Source: Formicarius rufipectus (Eukaryota; Chordata; Aves; Passeriformes; Formicariidae). Taken from it: 64,000 bases of DNA. The first letter of the stretch is position 1. Each line of letters opens with the position of its first letter. This document shows, one piece after another, positions 27,379-41,257 of the stretch. The notes under the pieces are model-generated. The model had not been told where the DNA came from and did not search any database. It worked only from the letters and a program-made list of their open reading frames with translations. Location of the stretch: contig VXAU01004018.1 in assembly GCA_013399695.1 (NCBI GenBank), positions 1,240,001 through 1,304,000 of the forward strand, in the 5' to 3' direction. The position numbers and the translations under genes are program-made.

Positions 27379-29246
27379 TTAATTTTATCAGTATGTTGTT
27401 TATGTGTGGAATAGCTCAGCAGGATGGTATAAGACTCAGAATGTGGGCTGATTTCATTCAGGATTTGTAGATCCTTTTTATTGCTGCCAGAGAGGCAGTA
27501 TTTAAAAACATCATCTTGATTGATTTGTAGAATATATCAGAATATAGTCCAAGGCTTGGTTTTGCTGTTCCCAAATTGAAACGCTCACATCATAATTGAG
27601 AGGAGCAGATGGTTAAGTAGAGATCCTGCAAAAAGAGGTCTCTTGTTAGGCAGGTGTAACCACCTGGTTTTCCCCTGCATTGGGTATTCGCATGACAGAA
27701 CAAACAATACCCTTTCATGAGGTCTGAAACTACATTGTGTCTAAAGAAAGAATGAGATCTTGCTCTAGGTAAGACCAGTAAACGAATGATTAAATACAAG
27801 CCATGACCACAGGACTCACCTACCTGTGGTTTGAGGTGCTCTGCAGGCAGCAGGTTCCTGGGTGCCCCCGATTTGTTTTCATCTTATACATCCAGTATGA
27901 TATTCTGGGAGTTAGGAAAGTATTTAGGAGCATCTTATCTGCAAAGTCAAACAGCATTTCTCTGTCACATTAGCGTGTCAGGCTTGACCTGAAATCAGTG
28001 GGGTTTTTAAGACTCTTTACATAAACTTTATTGGCTTCTTCGTCAGTTCACTCTGCTTTTCCACATCCTGCTTCTTGTGTCATCTCCTGAAAAATAGGGT
28101 AATTTTCTTTGTATCTTCACTTAAAAATAGAAAAATAGAGTTAGGTTCTAAAAAATGTAAGCCTGCAATCTGAGCACACTTCTTTTTTGTAGAGGAACCT
28201 CATGCTCTGGTTGTAGCCAGCAGCAGAGTCCACACCATGATGCTCAGAACCATCCTTAAAACAAACAAAAAGGAAATATAAAGCTATTGCTGTTGCTATT
28301 CTTTTTTTTTTTAAGGCATTTTCTTCATTTTTAATAGCCATATAGATAAACAGATATGTGTTGGTCTCTTCCACTTGTCTCAGCAACAAGAACTTGCACC
28401 AGTGTGAGCTGATGGAGAACCAACATCGTTTTTACCTCTCACTGATGGAGAATTTCTCAGCAATTTATGCTGCCATCAGTCCACACCAGACATTTGCTTT
28501 CTCCTTGAGATTGAGTTTCAGCCCAGCTCCCATTTGTCTGGAGTCCTGGCTATGCAAGCTGCCTTGACACATTAATTTAATTTGTGCTTCTCAATTCATA
28601 CTCTTTCATTTACGATCAAAAATCGGGAAAGGTTACAATTAATCAGAGTGCGGGAACAGAAGCCAGCAAAGCTAATGATGTATTACTGCTTTTGGGTGGC
28701 TCTGGAGGGGAGTAATTGAGGTCCTTGTGCTTCAGAAAACTGTTATTAGTAAGTAAAAATTATCAAAGGAAAGCGACCTGCACCCAGCTCCCATTTTGCA
28801 ATCTGGGTTTCTGTCAGTTTTCTTAAAAATGAAGTATTTTATTAATGCTCCCGGTTGTAACCAGGTTTTTTGGCTCTGGGGCTACCTTGGGGGAAAATGT
28901 GCCTTTTCACAGGGCACTGGGGGCTTTGAGCCCTCACTGCTGCCCCCACTTTGGGCTTGCAGATGATACCCAGTGTGCATGAGCGCAGTTTTTAGATGCT
29001 AACAGCATGCCCATGCCGGAGGGAAAAGGGCTCTGCTGATGCTTGCACAGCTGAGGAACCACAGGGAATCCCTGCAGAAAACACAGGCTCACAGGCTTAA
29101 TGCAGTGCATGCTTCCTAATTGAAAATGAACTAATTGCTGGTTGTTTGAAAGCAAACGTGTTGCTGGGCTGAGGCAGACTGAACACAGAGCCCCTCCCGA
29201 GGGAGTATTTACAGCCCAGCCGTGTGCTTGAGCAGCAGCAAGGGGG

Positions 29247-29272
29247 GTGTGTGTGTGTGTGTGTGTGTGTGT
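29247..29272. repeat. (GT)n microsatellite
   Basis: Thirteen uninterrupted GT units follow a short G run. Likely polymorphic in length; no coding role. Confidence 0.97.
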
Positions 29273-32200
29273 AAGAAATCCATGCTGGATACACATGGTT
29301 TCCTTGGGTTAGTGGGACACAGTGGCTGCGGAAATACCATTAAAAAAACATTGGTCTTATGCACCTATAGTACACAGTCATTAAAAGTTCCACTTTTAAG
29401 TAAAAATACCCATCTCGTGTCATTATTCTAGGTACTAACTCTGTAAGGTTATTGTATGTTTTTATGCATGGTAGAATTTCACAGACTTTTGCTCAAGTGT
29501 TTTCGGAGCTGGCAAGGACTGTTGTCAGTGCTCAGGGGATGCCCTTGGGACTCCTTGGTAGTTTTCAAGATTAAAAGACAGAGTAGGTCTTTCCAACTTC
29601 GCTAGTCTTTAAAAGAATGTCTAGTTGTAGGGGAAGAAAAAGGTGACTCTGACTTTTTCATTGGGAACAGAAAGGCAGAGTTGAGCAGACCTCTCCCATT
29701 TGATGAGTTGACTGGGCTGTAGGATTTTTCTTGCTGAAAAAACACAGCAATAGTGTTGACAGAGTGGATTTGCTGTGCTGGTCCACATCACACACCCTGC
29801 AGGGGCAGTATCTCAGACACAGGGAATTTCCTCTGTGTGGTGACCTGATCTGTCATTGCAGGTCACAGGTGAGATTTGGACCAGTCTGGGAGTATATGGC
29901 ATTGTGATGCTCAGTGAATTATTTCTGTGCCTAGAAAGGAGCACAGTGCAAAGGAGCCAAGTCTGGCCTAGATCTAACAGGCAGGGTATGCTGATTAGCA
30001 TGTAATTCGATTTGTTAGGCACTACAGTTAACAGCATTAAATGCAAAATGCAGCGATTGCTCCTGATAGCACCCTGTGAGCATTACCTCAGTGCTCAGTG
30101 GCTGTAGCTGTGTTACAGCTCTTTGGGAGGCACCAGCAGGGCTGGCAGTACTCCTTTTTTAGGCAGAGACGAAGAAAAATAAGACAAATACTGTAATTAT
30201 AGAAAGGTTTGGGTAGCTGTATCTACAAAGCACGGCTCAGACATTTCTCCTGCTATCCCTGTTCCTTCCCCTTCCCTGGTGGCAAATCAGGGAACAGCCC
30301 TGCTGTAGGTTACTTAGCCAGGAGAGGTGATGCAATAATCTGATTTTCTCCACCAGTATTGTGTTTTCCTCCAGTAAATGTCATGTCCATATGTTTTCCA
30401 CCATGTATTTGGTAGAGAAGGTCCCTTACTGTTACCCTTGTGCCATGGGTCAGAGTAGCCCCTCGACATGGCAGCCTGGAGCTCAACAGGCTTCCCTCCT
30501 GGCTCCCCTGCTTAAGAACAGACTTGTCTCTGGTTTCATGCTGTCACACTTACTGAACTCTTAGTTGGCTGTAGCTGAAGGACTGCCTCCTTCAAACTTC
30601 ACCTTTACAAGCACAAAATTAATGTGCTGTGCCATTTCAGAATAAGAGAAAGGCAAGTCTTTCTATGGAGTGCCCCACTGAAGCCATGCAGCAGAGAGTC
30701 CTGTTTTCTCTTCCCCCTCAAAGTGATCTCAGGCCCACTGGCAGCAATGGTAGCTGTGGTTAGAACAGGCTCCCCTCATGAGGGGTTGAAGTCAGCCAGA
30801 CTATCCATTGGCAAAGCACATGCAAGGAAAGGACAGACATCCTGGTTGTGCTCATCCCCACGAAAATAGCAACAAATGATGAGTATGAAAACTCTCATTT
30901 CCTCTAGTTCTGTGGGGGTGAGCACTAGAGGAGCTGCACAGAAAGATGGCATTTGTTGAGAGACCTGGCACAATCAGGAGTACATTGGGAGCTGGCGGGA
31001 AGAATGAAATGAAGGGTGAGTGCTCTGGTGTGGGGATGCTGAGCTGCCCTGCAGATTCCTACCTCCCTGTGCCTCTGGGAAAAGCAGGCCCTGCCTCATT
31101 GTGGGATGGTCTCCTAAGTAATGCCATTAGGAAATTAGGGTTTCTTAACGAGTATGAGAGGACTGCTGTTCTGTATGGCAGAGAAAGGGAAGGTGTCTGA
31201 GTGAATTTCAGCTTCATACATTCTGTGCTCTTCATAGAAATGCCATAATTTCTATGCTACACACACTATCTAGCATTTTGGAAAGGCTCATAATTTCTCT
31301 TCAAAGCACTTAGGTACCTCTTGTTCCTAAGGGAGTTTTATAAGTCTTGTAAAACATTTGTTCAGTTAACCGGGATGTTTTCTGCTTCCACATCTGACTA
31401 AATGAGTAAATGCCTTATTTTTTGTGTCATATCAAAATAAGAGAAAAATTAATTTTAGCCATAGCAAAAATTAAATCATCTCACCTTTTTTGAGGCCAAG
31501 CACATCAGTGGGGACTGAATCAGGGCACGTAGAAGCCCAAAGCTAAAAGTTCCACAGACATGGCTGCCCCATCCTCAGACAGCTAAGGAAAACAAGTAGC
31601 ATCATTTCCATTCTTTGGGAGAAACCAGAGGAAAAGAAGTTTCCCTGTGATTGCTGTGTGTTACAGTTACTTAGAGGGACTGTGCTACAGGGAGGTTGGC
31701 TTTGCTTTGCAGTGAAGTGAAGCGACAAAGCACAGCATTTATTATTGATACTCATAAGCTGGTCGAGACTCTGCTCCTTTCAGGAGCACCAAGCAGCCTT
31801 TTGCAGAGCCGCTGGGGGGGCTCTTGCCCTGCTCCCACAGCGGTGGGGCTGCCATCAGCCAGGTTTCCTGGTCACCTTTCACTGGCACAGTCCCAAAGGA
31901 GATGTTTTCTAGCCACTGATACGCACAGCATTGCTGTGTTTGCATGGCTGACCCCATCCCTCGCTGTGCGAGGTGCCAGGATCCCTGTCTGTCCTGCTGG
32001 AGCTTCACGGTCGATTTAAGCTCATCTAAACATGAGCTGCAGTCAAAAGGGAGGGCAAGTCCCACTGCCCAGACCTCAAACACCATCCCTGTGCAAACCT
32101 GTGGCCTTGGCATCCGGTTTTAGACTAAAATACTGTTCTGAAAAAGTAAAGATCCTTCTGGGACAAATTTGCTTCTAGTTGCAATGGCATTGAAACATGA

Positions 32201-32684
32201 GAGTGCAACACAGCAATTTAAAACCAAAAGAAGAATATCTTGTTGAATGAACGTGCTGTTTATTTTAAAAAGCAACATGCAGTATGCCAGCCGATGTGCT
32301 TTTCGTTAACCTGATGTTGTTTGGAGCTCTGGAGGACTTGAAGCATCCAATGGCTGCATTCGGATGCAAGTCCTGAGGGACACCCTGCAAGTACTGGCAT
32401 TGATCAGATGAAGAAGTACATGTCCAGAGCTGATGGTTTAAAATGTTACTCCAATAGGTCTCATAGATTCCCATTCCAGAGGGTGAATGAAATCAATCTG
32501 GTGCCATTGATTTGCAGCTGGCTGTGATTTGTGGAGCCCTGTGGCTGAGCACTGAACACGAGCTGCTACCTGCCTGCTTCTGTTGAGCCTTTACAAGAAA
32601 TGATCTTTGAACACAGACCTTTGGGTTAGGCTGGGGACCTGTCTGTGAGTGCCACAAGGTACTCTGACATGAACCAACAAGACC

Positions 32685-32698
32685 AAAAAAAAAAAAAA
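32685..32698. repeat. Poly(A) run
   Basis: About 14 A residues within unique intronic sequence. No attached retroelement is recognised. Confidence 0.8.
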
Positions 32699-34771
32699 TT
32701 AAGATGGTGTAAATGAAAAAAGAGCCAAATATCAAGGTGATTGTAATAGATTTGGGGAGAGAAAGGTGCAGAAGATATGCAGGTTAACAGAGCTGGAGAG
32801 ATACTGTGAAAAGAGCCAGGAAGATGGCAGTGGATTCAGAGTAGGGTAGAAAGCCAGAGGTGTGTGTGGAAGATGAGACCTGTGAAGAAAGGCTGACAGT
32901 AGCAAATCTGCTCTGCCTAAAGAAAACATACACAAGGGAGACAATCACCTGCAGATACACAGGGGGGACTTACAAAGCAGCCAGCAATCAGTTTTCAAGT
33001 AATGGACCTGATCTTTAAGTAAACCAGTAAAAGGAAATGAGGGTGGAATAAATACCTGATTTATCATTCCATCTTTTTTTTTGCTGCAGCAGCAACACAA
33101 CTATTTTCTTCTCTTAGCTTCTCCTCTCCACCTCCTGAATCAAAGTCAGGGCAGCACCTTTACAGCCAAGTCTCTCCTGTGGTACAAGAGGTTTCATAGA
33201 GCTGCCAGCCTTCTTGCCTTGCTGCTATTTCAGACAGATGCTGCTCAAGGGCTTAGTGAGCCCTGCTTGAAATGGCCCAGAGATCAAGGTGGAGGACTAT
33301 TTTGAGACAGCAGAAAGCAGGCAGAGGATTTTGCCAGAACAGTGTTTCACTGAAAAGTGACAGGACTTCTGTCTGTTTCCCTGGGACCAGGAATTTGTCC
33401 TTGCCTTATGCAGCAGATTTCTGGAGTCCTTCAGAAAGTCAGTTCTGAACTTGCTTCAATATAAGCATTAGGCTCCATTTTATTATAAGGTGGGACCCAC
33501 CAACCCCAAGGATAATGCAGGTTGTGGGTGTACTGGCTATTTCCTGTGCCAGTAGAGGGAGAAAATACCTTCATCCCTTTCAGTCTGCGGTTCATGCCTC
33601 CTTCCACTTTGCCTCTGAAGCTTCTCTTCCCCCAGCTAATCTGTTAGCCTATGCTCTCTGTGTGCCCTGCAAGCCCTCCTGCTGCCTTCCCCAGGCTCCT
33701 CAGGAGGGGAAAGCACACAGAAGGAAGGCCAACCAACCCACTCTTACAGGGAAATAACAACTAAAACTTGACTAAAACACTCACTTTCTGTAGAGCAAGT
33801 GCTGTAACAATTAGCTTTACCAGGCAGCCAGGGCAGTCCAGGTCTCTCTAGAAATGCAGAAGTTGGGAAGGAGGAACTCCTCCCTCTTCTCCACACCACC
33901 TGCATAAAGACCAAAGGCTCTGACTCTTCTTTCTGGATCTTTTAAGGAGTAGAGCTAATCACTGTAATGAATCCCACCCAATTCTACTGGCTGGGAGCCA
34001 GGGAGCTGTGCCCAGCTGGGCATAATCCCAGGTACTTGGAGTGTGTGGATCTCACAGCAAGTTGTTTCTCTCCAGAAGAAGTCATGTAGTGTGATGTTTA
34101 TAGTAGCTGATACCAGTTTTAAGCAGGACCCATGCCAAATACAGATGAAGTCCCTTGCACCATGTTGGAATTAGATCTGAGCTCTCTGTGTGGCTGAAAT
34201 GGCACAGGAGTAATTCCCTTTCTGATTGCTGGTGTGTGAAATCTACATCTGACCACAGCAGAGCCAGGCACTCATCTGAGATGGGCTGTCTTTTGGTCAG
34301 GACGAGGTGTATAAATTCAAGATGCGTGCTTCTGCTCTCGTGGTGTGTCAGGGCACAGCTCATCACTCACATCAAGTGCCATCCTCTGAGCAAAGCCATC
34401 CGCTGCTGCTGGCATTGCTCCAGGCTGGGAGCTTCCAGGGGATGCAACTTGCAATGGAGAGAAGCAGAAAGTGGGACCTGGGGCTTTCTTTCCTGGGAGA
34501 GAGACATTTTCTTGTTTCAGAATGTATTGCTAAGATTTAGAGGTAAGAGGCTGGGTTTAGTTCTTAAAATCTCCTTCCAGGGCGGAGGTCAGATAAACGC
34601 TCCCCTCGCATAGACCTCAGTGTGTGGAGTAAAGTTAATGCAGGTATTTGGCTAATGCCATCCACTAGAATTCCCTATGAAACAGAGAGAACAGCTGTGG
34701 GTTGCAACAGAGTGTAAAAAATTGATTTTTTTTTTTTCCTTTTCTTTCCTGTTTCCTTATGACTTCTCCAG

Positions 34772-34986
34772 ATTTTTCCACCATGTTCGGGAAAAAGAAG
34801 AAAAGACTTGAAATTTCTGGGCCCTCCAACTTCGAGCACCGGGTCCACACTGGCTTTGACCACCGGGAGCAGAAGTTCACAGGACTACCTCAGCAGTGGC
34901 ACAGTCTGCTGGCGGACACGGCCAACCGGCCGAAGCCTATGGTGGATCCATCATGTATCACTCCCATCCAGCTGGCACCTATGAAG
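34772..34986 (+). CDS. PAK5: PAK5 first coding exon (start codon and CRIB motif)
   Basis: This exon begins the p21-activated kinase 5 protein, a group II PAK that binds GTP-loaded Cdc42 and Rac and is mainly neuronal in other vertebrates. The exon starts after 'gacttctccag'. Eleven untranslated bases precede the ATG at 34783, which sits in a good Kozak context (ccaccATG). Coding runs for 68 residues to AAG at 34986, followed by the donor GTACAG, and ends in phase 0. The lysine-rich N-terminus (MFGKKKKR) is followed by the CRIB consensus at residues 11-26: I11, S12, P14, F17, H19, H22, G24 and D26 are all present. The block 'FTGLPQQWHSLLADTANRPK' and the 'APMK' ending match PAK5 rather than PAK4 or PAK6 as I remember those sequences. 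An open frame continues past the donor to 35196, but that is intron read-through. Confidence 0.97.
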
Positions 34987-37900
34987 GTACAGTGCAGAGA
35001 ACCTTCTGAGGTCCTCAACCCACCTTTAATTGCTCGTAGCCTTAATGAAGCAATGCCAGTGGTGTGTTGGTATTACACAGTGGCCGTCCTGGGAGGAAAG
35101 CACAGCTGGGGAGGGTGTGAGTACAGAGAGAGCTGCAAATGCAAACACTTAACAATAGGGCTGCAAGGAAAGAAAGAAATATATGTATGTATATAAAACT
35201 CGTGTGAATGTCCCAAAAGAGTGTGAGTCATGGGTCTTGGAGGGGGCCAAGCCTTCACACTCCCGGGCTGCAGAAGAAAATGCCACAAGTCCCAGTGGAG
35301 GCCCAAAACAATCCTCCTCTGCAGCCTGAAACTCCTTGATAATTAATCTAAGAACAGCGCTTTAGGGAAAGGCAGTTTGGAGCAAAGGAGAGAGGAAAAA
35401 GTACACCAAAGGAGAAAAATTCAATTGCTTGTTCAGCTGGGCAGGGAGCTCGGGGAAGGATCTCATTGCCACCTGCTGCTGCCTGGAGAGAGTAACACAT
35501 GGCCATGAAGATGAAGTCACTGGGGGAGCAGAACGAGGGGAAACAGCCCCAGGTTGTGGTTTGGGAGGGTCAGGCTGGTCAACTGGGAGGAAAACTTGGC
35601 TTAGAGGGTAGAGCAGCACTGGACAGGAAGCCAGTGTGGCTCTGAGGTCCCCATCCAAGGGCTGAGGATTCTTGGAGACAAATTTGCCCTGATTTAGCAG
35701 TGTTTCTGGGATTGCACATCCTGGCACGCCAGTGGTTCACACCTGTGTTGTGCTGGTAGCCTGTACCCTGCCAGCCACGTACATTTCCCTCTCATGCAGC
35801 TACAAAATACATTTAGGATTTCCTTTTTATATGGCTTTTTCTGCAGCAAGGGAAAATCAGCTAATCCTGAGAGCATGAACCCTGTAGCTATATTTGATAA
35901 GTGCTCTTTTCTATATTTACATTTACTGCTTGCTCCTGAAGAGCACTCATCACTTGCTGATTCGGATTGCTGGGTGGTGCTTCAGGACAAGGGGGATAAA
36001 ACCAAGTCCTTGATATTTTGATATAATAAAATATTGTACTCTATAATAGAGGCACAGAATAATGAGAAAAGAAGTAGGCAAACCTTTTCCTGTTAGGGGA
36101 GGAAAGCAATTTTGTTCCATGGCCCTTCTTAACAACAAATATCGCTGCATGTTTTAACATGGGAGGGCAGATGTGTTTATTGTCTTGTAGAGCTACCATC
36201 TCTTTCCTGCAGATCTGGAACCATTAAATCCATAAAATTTAAGAAGTTCTAAAATTTATAGCTTTCTCAACACTGTAAGGCCATACAACTCTGGGTTGCA
36301 GCAGGGAAAGAGCTCCCCAAATGGGCAATTGCCACATTTTGAAGTGGAGAAAATAACTGTCTTTCCAAGAAATTTGTCAATTCTTGTTTTTCTGTCTATA
36401 TATCGGGAGTCTGGGTGTGTGCAAAGACCAGGGGTGCACATATGAACTAAACCATCCCATGCCAGAAAAGGGCTGGGGCCACGAGCCAAAATCCAGTTCC
36501 CAATCCAAGCTCATTCTCCCAATGTAACCTTGGGCTGAGGTGGTCCTTGAGGCATCCATGCATCCTACAACATTTTCCCAGGATGTGCATGCCAGGGACA
36601 GGATTTCTGCAGCAGCCTGGTGCCCACTGCAGCAGTGGCCATGGGGCTGAGCATCAAGGAGCCCATCTGCAGAGAGACCCTCAGGAAGGGCTGTCTGTGT
36701 GGGTGGAGGGTGTGAATTTGGAAGGAGATTACCCAAATTGCAGCTGATTGCATGCCACTGCCCCAAAGGTGTAGTCAGATGAGCAATTGGAGTTAAGGTT
36801 GATTCAAGAAATTGTGCCTTCACCTTCCAGTTTCTTTCCCTATTAGAGTCTCAATTGCAGCTTAGTGAAATGGGCCTCCATAACAGTGCTAGAAAACACA
36901 GGTTAGTTTTAATAGCAACTAAGAGGCATTGACTATCATTTGAGAATTTGCTGTAACTCTATTGCAAGATATCATTTTACTGTATATTTGTTAAGAATTG
37001 ACATGCCTTACTGTGATATAACTTACAGAGAGAAACTGAGTTGCGAGCACTTTAAGGCAAAGACTATTTAATGTTCCTAAACTAATTCAGCATAATCATT
37101 TAATTTAGACAGTTTTTTAATGTGTGCACATGCATCAGTACCTTTGTGTTGCAAGGGCACTGAGGATTTCATAACTTCACTGAGGACTGAAGATTTAAAA
37201 GGCACTTGCAGTTCATGGGGATTGGAACCAAAGGTTCTGAGGTCTCAGTATTGGTTACAACTTTCCCCTTTTCCACCCAGTAGTTCACAGTTCAATTAAT
37301 GTACTTGTGAATGCATTATGTGTGGCAGAAGATTCATAACTGTTCCCTGAGTCACAGTATTAGGTCAGGCTGAGTCTTTTGGCTGGAGCTGGTTTGTGCT
37401 GTGGTTTCAGGTCATACAGCAGCTCTGTAACTCTGCTCCTTTGTGCTCCTGGATTTATTCTCTCTTTAATTCCTTCAGTATTGACTGCCCACATGCTGTG
37501 AGGCAGAAGTGTTCCCAAGAGGTGCTCCCTCATGACTGAAGAGCAGCACAGCTCCTTAGAGTCAGACTCTACCTCAGTTCTGGGTGAAACCCAAAGCAAG
37601 CAAACACCAGTTCTGTCTCAAAACCAAGAAACTGCTCTCAGAGGAAGGGAAAGACTTCTATTTTTGACTTCTCTAGGTTTTCCAGCTTTCCCAGTTAGAG
37701 GTGTTTGCTTGTTTCTCAGCCTGCAAAGCAGGGAGGGTCTGATGGGTGGTGTATCCCTTTGGGTAAAACCAGTAAACGATAAATATTCTCCCTGCTCCAT
37801 CTATATTCAAAGGCAGCAGCAGCAGTGATGAAGAGGCAGCACCCTGGGCTCTCAAGTATCCTGGGGATGTCATTGCTCTGCCTCTGCAGTTGCCAGGATG

Positions 37901-40571
37901 AAAGGCTTGTAAGTGCTTTGGCACGCGGGTGGCAGCGGCTTGTCATGGTAATATCAGCCTCTGAATCCAAACCTGAGCTGACTGTACAAATTCATTCATT
38001 GCAAATACAGGGAGAGACAATAATGGGATTCCCCTTCTCAGTGTGGGTGACCCAGATACCAGCAGAGGATTGTGTATTTCGGATGCTGCCACAAGTCAGT
38101 AAAACACCACAGAAATTTCATGGAAAATAGAAAGCAGCGGTGATCTTGATAGGTTTGTGGTGTGGAGACAGAGGGGGTGGAAAAAGGCTGTTTTCATTGA
38201 AAACATCTCTGCATGAAAAATGTGAACTGCCTGTGTCTGCCTGTACTTCAGATAGGCTTCATGAAGTTTGAGATCTTGATGCCAGGCCTCTCAGTCCTGG
38301 CATCAAGTCCTTTGTAGTTGTTCCGTGTGTACCTGGAGCTCATGGTTTGCATGGTTGTCCTTAGCACACAAAATGCTTGGCTTGTCATCCCCCTTATGCT
38401 ACCCAGGAGCTTCGAGTTTGTTGCCACCCTTTGATTTGTTGAAAGATTCAGAGTCATTAACTGAGCCAATGCATCTCCACTCCACTCAGAGTATCAGGAA
38501 AACAAACATCAGAATGTTGTTTTGGGAATTTTTGCCAAAAAAGCTTCTCATTGTCTTTGTAAAGATGCTCCATTACGATTCCTAAATGCCTGCTGCTGTC
38601 AGTGGGAACAGGATGGCCCTGAAGACTTGTTAAAATCTCTTCTCATGTTTCCCAGTGCAGGGAACAGCTGAGTGTACTCGCTTCTGTCAAGTTACTGGTG
38701 GGAAAAAAGCCATTTGTTCATGAAAAAACACCATGCTGGGGATATTCTTTAGTTGTCTGTGCTGGTACGTGCGTGAAGCCTCCATCACTTTGCTTTTTTG
38801 GTGCTGTGGGCAGTTCAGCCATCCACACACTCAGCAAGAGCAGATGAGAGTCCCCAACTTGACGGTGGCACAGTGCTGAGTTTGTCCTGGAGTAAGAAGG
38901 GAGGTAGCTGTGAGTGTTTGGGTGGCCAAATATGTAGAGGCATCAAGAAGACTGAATCCTTCCTGCTGGGACCTCTGTGTGTATTTTTCCCCTGAGCACA
39001 TTGCAACAAATTCAGCTATGCTCTTGTGATTTTCCTGAAATTTCTTCCCTCAAAACCACAAGTGTAAGGAGAAGAGGGTTTTGGCTGTCCCATGGTATCT
39101 GCCATGCACTGAGTTGGGCATTAGCACAGCTCAGTGGTGCAGAGGGGTCAGTGTTCAGCAAAGGCGGAGCAAGATCCTCGGCTTGACATCGATGCCGTAT
39201 TGTCAGGAAAATGGCAGAAGCCTCTTCTGTGCCCTGTGGGTTGAACTGCTTTAAAAGTAGAGGAAGCTTTGTCCTTTCTGTCACTTGACTGAAATGCCCC
39301 AGGTCTGAGCTGAGATGCACAATTTGAGATGCACGCTGACTGTGCCATTAACCTGTGGCAGTTCATTTACCTGGTGTTCTGTAACACATGGCTGTGGCAG
39401 AGCAGAGAATTTCTTTAGGGGACAGACCACAGGGTTCCCAGCTCTTCTCCCAGTCTTTCATCCTCATGTTTCAGTGGTCTAATCTATATGTTTTATCTTA
39501 CTAGTTTTAGCTTTTCTCACTTCTGCCTCTCAAACCGTGACCCCGATCATGGTGAGTCAACTGTAATTTTTAAAACTTTTCTAAGTTTCTGCTGGTACAT
39601 TTCGGCCTCTCTGAGAGGGAGAAAACAGTCAGAAAATGAGTAACCGGTTATGGCCCTTTCAATAGTTCTGGCATGAAAATCAAAGTTCCTGTTTACTGTG
39701 TATGATGGGAGAAGAAAACCAAGGTGTTTCTCTTCCCCATCCTATTTGGTCTCTTAAAGTATTTCCAACAGTGAAATTCAAGTCTCATTCAAGGTATCAT
39801 TTTTTGCCTGCATTTACATGCTTTCCTTGCTTAGATGGAGCACACTGTGCATGGTTCTGCTGAGTGGTCAAAGACCTCCAAGAAAAGATAAGCCAGGGAC
39901 CCTGCCTGAGCTTGAGCAGTCAGAAATACCCAGGTTTCATTAGATATCTCCTTCAGTCCTCTCATCCCATGTGGAATTACACATGGAAACACCTGACCAC
40001 GAAATGAGGGATTAGAAGTAAAGAATCATTCAGAGGCTTTGCCCACTGTTTGTGAGCAAGTGGACACGTCAGTGGTTGTCCTGACCTCTCTGCCTTGTCC
40101 ACCCCAATTTTTCCTTCTCCTTCTTTATAAGTTCTTGCTTTTATTCCTCCCATCTCTACCTCTGAACAGTCTGAAGTCCTTGCTTGAGGGAGGTTGACTC
40201 CCATCCCACCAAATGCTGTGGATCCCCAGCAGTACTCGACAGGACAGGACCTGGAAGGCTGCTGACATCTTGTGGGCCTTCCTTGTAACACATTATGAAA
40301 AGTCGTGCTTATTAACTCTCATTTCCTAATTGCTGTGCAATTGCATGTTCTGTCTGCTGCGTATTCAGCTGGGAGAAGTGGAGGGAGTGTATCCAAAAAC
40401 GGCCAACACCTTGCAGCACAGGACATTCCAAGTGGAAAGAAAATGTTTTGCTACCAGGTGTGGTTGAGCAGGAGGACAGTGGCCTGGAGGGACTGTGGGA
40501 TATCAGCATTTGGAAGGGAGGGGGCAAAATTTGATGGACAATGCCCTCAGCAGCCTGAGTGGAATTTGATG
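34987..40571. other. PAK5 intron after the CRIB exon, left part
   Basis: Unique intronic sequence following the donor at 34987. Several open frames of 100-150 codons occur (for example 35362-35727 minus and 36377-36823 minus). They have low-complexity, cysteine- and tryptophan-scattered translations typical of non-coding DNA. No gene or mobile element is supported here. Confidence 0.6.
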
Positions 40572-40642
40572 CTAGCTTTGAGCAGAAAGGTGGACTGGAG
40601 GCACAAGTCCCTTCCAACCAAAGTTCTTCAGTGATTATCTGC
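40572..40642 (+). mobile_element. CR1 LINE 3'-end fragment
   Basis: The words 'gctagctttgagcagaaagg', 'tggactgg' and 'aagtcccttccaacc' followed by 'ttcttcagtgatt' correspond to the plus-strand CR1 3' end. In intact copies this reads as a GAGCAGG-type stretch, then 'ggtcccttccaacc', then the ATTCTATG repeat. The copy is very short and diverged. The left edge is uncertain and may reach back to about 40455. Confidence 0.7.
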
Positions 40643-41149
40643 ATCTACAAGTGACTATGGTCAGATTTGCAATTGTCCTGCAAAGCGGCCACATCTCCAA
40701 TTTATTTTGACCGCTGAACAGGAACACCTTTGATGCTACACGGTGCTGGAAGAAACTACTGCAAAATCTCTAAGGGAAGCTTTACTTTCAGAGGGGTAAT
40801 GCTTCACTCTTGAGGGCTCTTTGGTTACTGCATTTACAGGTGACAATACCGCTTCAGTTAATGTCCTTATCCCCCTGTACAGATATAATGCAAATATGCC
40901 ACCTAGTGTCCATGGATGTGTCTAACTGTGACATTCACATGGTGTAAGAAGAGCCAAGTTGCCAATTTCAGGAAATCTGTCACTGTATACATAAAAATCA
41001 GCCACAGTATGAATCAGAGGACGAAGTACACAGCTTAGAAGTTTTTCAGAATTTATATTACTAGGTTAATATGTTCTCATACATTCTACGTTGCACAGAT
41101 GAAACTTTTGGGTTTATATCTGGTCATCTGATTTCAGAATATTACGGGG

Positions 41150-41155
41150 TTTATT
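41150..41155 (-). terminator. Candidate poly(A) signal of the nested antisense gene
   Basis: TTTATT on the plus strand is AATAAA on the minus strand, about 100 nt downstream of the stop codon at 41258-41260. The placement suits a short 3' untranslated region. The hexamer is common in AT-rich DNA, so on its own it is weak evidence. Confidence 0.4.
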
Positions 41156-41257
41156 TGTTTAAGTCCTTTAGAAGACTACTGTTGCTGCCTGTGAGGGTGA
41201 TTTTCACAAGAGAGTCAGTATTTAAAAGTCATTTGGACAGTGCTCTTAATAGCCTGC

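Larger units (their letters stand above)
23380..34771. other. Intronic sequence up to the first PAK5 coding exon
   Basis: AT-rich intronic sequence with simple repeats. The last 45 bases before 34772 form a strong splice acceptor: a T run and pyrimidine tract from about 34726, then 'gacttctccag'. A short coding-like block at 27103-27378 is listed separately. Otherwise no gene, RNA or mobile element could be supported. Confidence 0.6.
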
